A stretch of DNA of 11,279 bases from CAZZIZ01 sp964654535 (lineage in GTDB: Bacteria > Bacteroidota > Bacteroidia > Chitinophagales > UBA2359), in assembly GCA_964654535.1 (NCBI GenBank), contig CAZZIZ010000113.1, forward strand, positions 1-11,279, written 5' to 3'. The notes under the pieces were generated by a model. That model did not search any database, had not been told where the DNA came from, and worked only from the letters and a program-made list of their open reading frames with translations. Made by a program: the position numbers and the translations under genes. Shown here one piece after another: positions 7,175-11,279 of the stretch. The number at the start of each line of letters is the position of its first letter. Position 1 is the first letter of the stretch.

Positions 7175-7990
7175 TTATTCTTCCAAAAGTGTTGCGTAAA
7201 AGTCTGTATAAGGAGTCAAATCTTCGATATGATGTTCGTCATACGGAAGCACTGGCATATCCTTTTTTGCGTCAATTGCGGATTGCACGTCTGGGTCAAT
7301 ATTTCCATCACCGACGATAATGGCGTCTGCATAGCTCACTGCTCCTTTAAGGAGGTCAACATTTGAACCTTTACCATAGACACTTAGCTCATCTAATTCA
7401 ACGCGACTAATTTTGGCTTTCATTGCAAAATCATCACCCAATTCTTGTTTGAATGAGTTTTCATAAACCGAGTAAACTGACTTAGAGTTTTCGAAAACGG
7501 GGTCATTTTTGTATGCTGTCTTTAAATACATTGGGATGAGGCTGGTCATCCATCCGTGGCAGTGCACGACATCTGGCGGCCATCCAAATTTCTTAACTGT
7601 TTCGAGAACGCCCTTGCAGAAAAACACCATACGTTCGGCATTGTCCTTAAAAAATGGCGTTTTGTCATTTCCAAACACATGCTTGCGCTTGTAAAAATCT
7701 TCGTTATCTAAAAAATAAACTTGCATTCTAACATCTGGCAATGAGGCCACTTTAATTATTAAAGGGTAATCATCTTCATCGATGATTATGTTAATACCAG
7801 ATAAACGCACAACTTCGTGTAACCGATGCCTGCGTTCGTTAATCATTCCAAATCTTGGCATCAAGGTTCTGATTTCATAACCAGACGAATGTATTTGACC
7901 GGCAAGGTTTCTTACGATTTTGGCTGCCTCATTGATAATCAAGTAAGGCTTCATTTCTTGTGTAATAAGCAGTATTCGCTTTTTCTCCAT
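7175..7990 (-). CDS. Half-size glycogen/starch synthase homologue (GT5 N-terminal domain only)
   Basis: The 271-aa protein aligns by eye with the N-terminal Rossmann domain of GlgA (starch synthase catalytic domain), in the same order: ILLITQEMKPY (residues 6-16), LMPRFG (43-48), a NDKTPFFKDNAERMVFFCKG stretch (about 108-127), DVVHCHGW (140-147), SVYSVYEN (171-178) and LLKGAVSYADAIIVG (213-227). It ends where GlgA would enter its second GT-B domain; that domain is absent, and glgA is normally about 470-500 aa. Motifs for ADP-glucose use are altered: no KTGG after EMxPY, HGW in place of HDW, VYEN in place of VHN. It is commonly annotated as glycogen synthase, but glycogen synthesis looks unlikely (inference). 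The reading frame is intact, so this is not a decayed gene. ATG at 7990 gives MEKKRILLIT. It heads the minus-strand run. Confidence 0.85.
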   Translation of the reverse strand: MEKKRILLITQEMKPYLIINEAAKIVRNLAGQIHSSGYEIRTLMPRFGMINERRHRLHEVVRLSGINIIIDEDDYPLIIKVASLPDVRMQVYFLDNEDFYKRKHVFGNDKTPFFKDNAERMVFFCKGVLETVKKFGWPPDVVHCHGWMTSLIPMYLKTAYKNDPVFENSKSVYSVYENSFKQELGDDFAMKAKISRVELDELSVYGKGSNVDLLKGAVSYADAIIVGDGNIDPDVQSAIDAKKDMPVLPYDEHHIEDLTPYTDFYATLLEE

Positions 7991-8012
7991 TTCTTCCTAT
8001 ATATTAATCCGT

Positions 8013-8069
8013 ATAGACCTTTTTGGGTCTATCAAAATTGGGTGCGCAAAAGTACAGAAAAAGGGTCTA
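8013..8069 (-). promoter_or_regulatory. Candidate promoter and repeat operator of the GT5-like gene
   Basis: On the minus strand, TACTTTTG (8054-8047) matches the Bacteroidota -7 box TAnnTTTG exactly. No TTG is found at the right distance; TTA 21 nt upstream is the nearest. Around it are three copies of one short word: ATAGACC (8013-8019) and GGTCTAT (8026-8032), forming a 7-bp hairpin with loop TTTTTG in the leader, and a further GGGTCTA at 8063-8069 upstream of the box. The arrangement could be an operator or a leader hairpin. By-eye prediction. Confidence 0.4.
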
Positions 8070-8130
8070 AATACTTAAGATGCTGGCAATCACTCAATTA
8101 GCCGGATGGGTTAAAACTATGTGACGATAA

Positions 8131-8165
8131 TTGAACGCAGCCAAGACTAAAAAGTTCTATTTATG
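8131..8165 (+). promoter_or_regulatory. Weak candidate promoter for panC
   Basis: TTG (8131-8133) is followed after 24 nt by TATTTATG (8158-8165), one mismatch from TAnnTTTG. The spacing is slightly longer than usual. This is the best match I see in the 239-nt divergent gap on the plus strand, and the panCD transcript must start somewhere here. Low confidence. Confidence 0.2.
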
Positions 8166-8229
8166 GGCTTTTTATTGAAAGCAACTTTTTTGGCACTTTT
8201 TTCTCCCTTTCGTTGTAAATAAGCTAGAC

Positions 8230-9078
8230 GTGTACATATTCAAGCAAATAGGCCCCTTGCAGCAGCTAATAGCCTTAAAAAGAGCAGAAAGAAAGCGTAT
8301 AGGCTTTGCCCCGACTATGGGTGCATTACACCGAGGCCACATGTCGCTCATCGATAAATCTGTTGAGGAATCCGATCTAACAGTAGCCAGCATCTTTGTT
8401 AATCCTACTCAATTCGACAATGCCGATGATTTAGCCAAATACCCTGAAACCTTTAAGGACGATGTCTTAATGCTTATCGATGCGGGTTGCCACGTCCTAT
8501 TTGCTCCAAGCGTTGATGAAATCTACCCTAATGGGGCAGAGGTAATCGCTCCATTCGATTTTAGCGGGATTTCAAAAGTTTTGGAAGGATCCTTCCGCCC
8601 TGGACACTTTGATGGTATGGCTCAAGTAGTAAAACGTCTATTAGAAATCGTTAAGCCCGACAAAATATTTATGGGTCAGAAGGATTATCAACAGCAGCTA
8701 ATTGTTCGCGAGCTCATTTCAAAAATGGAAGCAGACATAGAATTAGTACGCTGCCCTATTGTAAGAGAAGAGAATGGCCTAGCTATGAGCTCTAGAAATC
8801 GTCGATTGAACGAAATTGAAATTTCTTCTGCGAGTAATATTAGCAAGCAACTCTTTCGAATGAAAAAACAGATTAGCACTGTTCCTTTTGAAAAGCTCAT
8901 AAGTGAAGCCAAATCAAGGATGGAAGCTAACGGTCTACTTAAAGTAGAGTACCTAGAAATAGTAGATGCACTCAGCCTTCAAAAGGTGCACGAGTATTCA
9001 AAAGGACAAGAGTATCTAATCTGTACGGCTGTCTATTGCGGACCCGTACGCTTGATTGATAATGTATTAATTAGCTAA
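8230..9078 (+). CDS. panC: Pantothenate synthetase (pantoate--beta-alanine ligase)
   Basis: PanC joins pantoate and beta-alanine with ATP to give pantothenate, AMP and PPi, for CoA synthesis in the cytoplasm. At 282 aa it has full family length, and all signatures are present: PTMGALHRGH (residues 28-37, the nucleotidyltransferase HxGH), FVNPTQF (56-62), RPGHFDGM (123-130), GQKDYQQ (149-155) and MSSRN (186-190). The start is GTG at 8230, giving MYIFKQIG, which matches the usual family N-terminus; no suitable ATG lies nearby. panD follows after 12 nt, so the enzyme supplying beta-alanine is encoded with the one using it. panB (pantoate supply) is not in the window. Confidence 0.97.
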   Translation: MYIFKQIGPLQQLIALKRAERKRIGFAPTMGALHRGHMSLIDKSVEESDLTVASIFVNPTQFDNADDLAKYPETFKDDVLMLIDAGCHVLFAPSVDEIYPNGAEVIAPFDFSGISKVLEGSFRPGHFDGMAQVVKRLLEIVKPDKIFMGQKDYQQQLIVRELISKMEADIELVRCPIVREENGLAMSSRNRRLNEIEISSASNISKQLFRMKKQISTVPFEKLISEAKSRMEANGLLKVEYLEIVDALSLQKVHEYSKGQEYLICTAVYCGPVRLIDNVLIS

Positions 9079-9090
9079 ATTTGCCGACCA

Positions 9091-9441
9091 ATGGATATTG
9101 TAGTTTTTAAATCTAAAATTCACCGCGCCACGGTTACCGAGGCCGACCTGAACTATATTGGTAGTATTACCATAGACAAAGCACTTTGTGAGGCCGCTAA
9201 TATTTTAGAAAACGAAAAAGTTCAAATTGTTAACTGTAACAATGGTGAACGTTTGGAGACATATGTTATTCACGGCGAGCGCAACTCTGGCGTGATCTGT
9301 TTGAATGGCGCGGCAGCGCGCAAGGTTGCGGTTGGCGATATTGTAATCATTATTTCATACGGCATGATGAACATCGAGGAAGCCAAAGCCTTCAAACCAA
9401 GTCCAATATTTGTTGACGAAAACAATCGCCTAATCAGTTGA
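9091..9441 (+). CDS. panD: Aspartate 1-decarboxylase (pyruvoyl-dependent)
   Basis: PanD decarboxylates L-aspartate to beta-alanine, the second substrate of PanC. It is made as a 116-aa proenzyme that cleaves itself between Gly24 and Ser25 (YIG|SIT) to form the pyruvoyl cofactor. Lys9, Arg54, Thr57, Tyr58 and Asn72, all conserved in the family, are present (KIHR, GERLETY, CLNGAAAR). Length and C-terminus (PSPIFVDENNRLI) are typical. It sits 12 nt after panC, and its stop is 1 nt before the next start, so all are probably on one mRNA. Maturation in some bacteria needs an acetyltransferase-like PanZ/PanM; none is seen here, as expected outside enterobacteria. Confidence 0.97.
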   Translation: MDIVVFKSKIHRATVTEADLNYIGSITIDKALCEAANILENEKVQIVNCNNGERLETYVIHGERNSGVICLNGAAARKVAVGDIVIIISYGMMNIEEAKAFKPSPIFVDENNRLIS

Positions 9442-9442
9442 G

Positions 9443-10447
9443 TTGAAAGTTAATCTTTCCTCTATTTTAAAATTTACTGTTCTCCTTTCACTGGGTGTCT
9501 TTTTAATATGGATATCCGTTAAGGGTATTTCTGCCGATCAATGGGAGGAGATGTGGGAAGCTTTCAGTGGCCTGAAATATTCTTGGCTACTCGCTTCAGC
9601 AGTATGTGCAATGCTCAGTCACCTTAGCAGAAGCCATAGATGGCAAATGATGTTGGAACCGCTGGGTAAAAAACCTAGCTACGCAAATTGCTTTATGATC
9701 TTGATGATTGGATACTTTGCCAACCTTGCATTTCCACGCTTAGGCGAAGCCGCTCGTGTTGGGCTTATACAGAAGTACGAAAACATTTCCTTCGAAAAAG
9801 TATTGGGTACCGTTATCATAGACCGACTGGTTGACTTATTCACTTTGGCCATTTTGTTTGTGTTGGTTTTCATTGTCGAACGTGAACGGCTAGGCAACTA
9901 TGCACAAGAAGAAATTATTAATCCACTCATGACCAAGTTGGGTTCCAGTGTCGCAACGGGTTTTATTGCTCTTGCTCTTTTCGTCGCCTTAGTGCTAGTT
10001 GCTTGGATTGTGCTCAAACGCATGGGATTTTGGAAAAAGGCGAAAGATTTTTTTAGCAACGTTATAGAAGGTTTTGCCACTATCGTCAAATTGAAGAACT
10101 TTCCGCTATTCATATTCCATTCGTTTTTTATATGGATTATGTATTTCACTATGATATACCTCATGTTCTTTGCCACTGAAATAACATCTGGGCTTCCGCC
10201 CATGGCCGCCCTAGCTGCGCTTGTATTCGGCGCATTTGCCATTATTGTAACACCTGGTGGCATCGGCGCCTATCCTTTAGTCATTCAATCAATTTTAACA
10301 CAATATGGTTTGGAGGCTCATATAGCTTACGGCCTTGGCACCTTGGCTTGGGTAGTTCAAACGGCCTTAATACTTATTGTTGGCTTTATTTGTTTGATTG
10401 CATTACCTATTTTTAATCGCGATGTTAGCGGAATACATAAAGAATAA
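9443..10447 (+). CDS. YbhN/AglD2-type integral membrane protein (lysylphosphatidylglycerol synthase TM region family, UPF0104)
   Basis: This 334-aa inner-membrane protein has about eight hydrophobic spans, near residues 8-27, 45-60, 83-97, 120-145, 170-192, 219-243, 252-270 and 299-322. Family landmarks are PRLGEAAR (98-105), IIDRLVDL (125-132) and TPGGIGAYP (270-278), as in the LPG_synthase_TM/YbhN family. The cytoplasmic aminoacyl-transfer domain of MprF is absent, so it should not make lysyl-phosphatidylglycerol. Members are suspected lipid or glycolipid flippases, but the substrate here is unknown. The start must be TTG at 9443: an in-frame TAA lies at 9431-9433 and no ATG precedes residue 37. 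It is 1 nt after panD and overlaps the next gene by 26 nt. Confidence 0.85.
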   Translation: MKVNLSSILKFTVLLSLGVFLIWISVKGISADQWEEMWEAFSGLKYSWLLASAVCAMLSHLSRSHRWQMMLEPLGKKPSYANCFMILMIGYFANLAFPRLGEAARVGLIQKYENISFEKVLGTVIIDRLVDLFTLAILFVLVFIVERERLGNYAQEEIINPLMTKLGSSVATGFIALALFVALVLVAWIVLKRMGFWKKAKDFFSNVIEGFATIVKLKNFPLFIFHSFFIWIMYFTMIYLMFFATEITSGLPPMAALAALVFGAFAIIVTPGGIGAYPLVIQSILTQYGLEAHIAYGLGTLAWVVQTALILIVGFICLIALPIFNRDVSGIHKE

Positions 10448-10898
10448 AATACTAAGCGCAGATGAGCTCATCCGTCAGGGAGGACGTTGGCGTTTGAAAT
10501 CGAAGCGAATTGTTTTTACCAATGGTTGTTTCGATATTTTTCATCCCGGACATCTGCACATTTTAAGTGAAGCCAAATCCTTTGGCGATATGCTCGTGGT
10601 TGGTTTAAACACCGACTCTTCGGTAAAAAGATTAAAGGGTGCTGAGCGCCCAATCCATAATGAAGAACAACGCGCCCAATTGTTGGCAGCATTAAAACTA
10701 GTAGATGCAGTAGTTCTATTTGATGAAGACACTCCGCTTGAATTGATAAAAAGTCTAAAGCCAGAAGTACTAGTTAAAGGTGCGGATTATAAAATTTCCG
10801 AAGTGGTAGGTGCAACTGAGGTACAAGCCTATGGAGGAAGCGTGCGATTAGTTGAATTACTGTCTGGGCATTCCTCGAGTGCGATTATAGACGCGTAA
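10422..10898 (+). CDS. rfaE2: D-glycero-beta-D-manno-heptose 1-phosphate adenylyltransferase
   Basis: This enzyme (HldE C-terminal domain type, also named hldE-C) adenylylates heptose 1-phosphate with ATP to ADP-heptose, a donor for LPS core or other envelope glycans. The 158-aa stand-alone protein carries the cytidylyltransferase-like signature TNGCFDIFHPGHL (33-45), LNTDSSVKRLKG (62-73), KGADYK (119-124) and LSGHSSSAII (147-156). In E. coli this activity is fused to a kinase domain (RfaE1); no kinase gene is in the window. The ATG at 10422 gives MLAEYIKNKIL and fits the family. A longer in-frame TTG at 10398 would add eight hydrophobic residues that look like the upstream gene's frame shadow. 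It overlaps the membrane-protein gene by 26 nt, suggesting coupled translation. Confidence 0.93.
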   Translation: MLAEYIKNKILSADELIRQGGRWRLKSKRIVFTNGCFDIFHPGHLHILSEAKSFGDMLVVGLNTDSSVKRLKGAERPIHNEEQRAQLLAALKLVDAVVLFDEDTPLELIKSLKPEVLVKGADYKISEVVGATEVQAYGGSVRLVELLSGHSSSAIIDA

Positions 10899-10924
10899 AA
10901 CTGAGTACTTTTTCTAAATGATTT

Positions 10925-11095
10925 TGTTTTGGGCAGCAACAGGCTATCCACTTGTACTCGGCACAACAAAAGTCTGTTCAGCATAGTCGTGGCTAGTATT
11001 CCCTAGGCGGTCATCCTTCACCACTCCTTGCTTCACGAGCCTTTTGTTGCACCTCATACCGCTTCTATCCTGGCTGCGGGCTTCATTGAGAACCC
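10925..11095 (+). repeat. Structured intergenic repeat B, right copy
   Basis: This is the inverted counterpart of the element at 441-600. CAGCAACAGGCTATCC (10934-10949) matches the left copy exactly, and 11049-11076 matches it with one substitution and one missing base. The span between end cores is 143 bp against 140 bp in the left copy. The internal stem is CAACAAAAG (10964-10972) with CTTTTGTTG (11041-11049), extended by GG/CC after two mismatches. This stem differs in sequence from the left copy's, yet occupies the same place: right after a shared CGGC and just before the second core. It begins about 27 nt after the rfaE2 stop, so it could also serve as a 3' structure. Confidence 0.75.
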
Positions 11096-11105
11096 AATAA
11101 AATAA

Positions 11106-11218
11106 AAGTCATTGCGAGCGGAGCTGAGAAATCTGTGGATTCGTTTGCAAGGTTTGGTTTTATACCTGCGGCAAAACCAATCCCACGCTCAGATTTTTCG
11201 ACAAGCTCAAAACGACTT
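11106..11218. repeat. Inverted-repeat element type A, copy 3
   Basis: Outer arms are 11106-11135 (AAGTCATTGCGAGC...GAGAAATCTG) and 11190-11218 (CAGATTTTTCGAC...AACGACTT), which pair imperfectly over about 30 nt. An inner hairpin pairs TTGGTTTT (11154-11161) with AAAACCAA (11173-11180). It is the same class as the elements at 214-320 and 371-428, but the interior differs. No coding potential. The remaining bases to the window end (11219-11279) show nothing I can name. Confidence 0.6.
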
Positions 11219-11279
11219 TTTCTTGCGTGAGGGATAGAGGCATTGTTGAAGCTCCTGTTTTAAAAAGCAAGAAAAGCCT

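Noticed and set aside
7175..7990. Frameshifted or truncated full-length glgA
   Set aside because: The downstream DNA encodes the DUF4270 lipoprotein immediately, with no remnant of the second GT-B domain in any frame, and the short form is the usual one for this phylum as I recall it.
441..11095. Composite transposon bounded by inverted B repeats
   Set aside because: The enclosed genes are core housekeeping genes, no transposase is present, and the repeats look like dispersed intergenic elements. Inverted placement of two copies can arise by chance.

Overview
The window reads as chromosomal DNA of a Bacteroidota member, most likely order Flavobacteriales. Evidence: a secreted protein with a C-terminal type IX secretion (T9SS) sorting domain, a DUF4270 lipoprotein, a short 'glycogen/starch synthase' of the kind found only in this phylum, a stand-alone heptose adenylyltransferase, candidate TAnnTTTG-type promoters in place of sigma70 boxes, and intergenic hairpin repeats of Bacteroidota style. 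No phage, IS, CRISPR, tRNA or rRNA was seen.

Layout. 1-670: no gene, but dense repeats (three small GC-rich hairpins, two inverted-repeat relics carrying 'TCTCGA...GAAATGAC'-like arms, and a ~140-bp structured repeat called B here). 671-3567 (+): a DUF1015 protein overlapped by a secreted beta-propeller-like T9SS cargo protein. 3569-7990 (-): four tightly packed genes, transcribed in the order GT5-like half glycosyltransferase, DUF4270 lipoprotein, glmS, pterin carbinolamine dehydratase. 7991-8229: divergent intergenic region with a candidate promoter and a GGGTCTA/TAGACCC repeat set. 8230-10898 (+): panC, panD, a YbhN/AglD2-type multi-spanning membrane protein and hldE-C (rfaE2), with gaps of 12 and 1 nt and then a 26-nt overlap, so probably one transcript. 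10899-11279: no gene; a second copy of repeat B in inverted orientation, then another inverted-repeat element of the A type.

How the genes fit together. GlmS (amino-sugar supply), HldE-C (ADP-heptose) and the YbhN-like protein point to cell-envelope and glycan precursor supply. PanC and PanD make pantothenate for CoA. DUF4270 and the T9SS protein are exported envelope or secreted proteins. The genes are mostly ordinary conserved housekeeping genes of the phylum.

The most interesting non-genic signal is the pair of B repeats bracketing the gene block in opposite orientation. Their ends are nearly identical, their lengths match (140 and 143 bp), and their internal inverted repeats differ in sequence but both pair, which is what a conserved folded element would show. 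The most interesting gene is the half-size glycogen-synthase homologue, which keeps the fold signatures but has lost the catalytic motifs.
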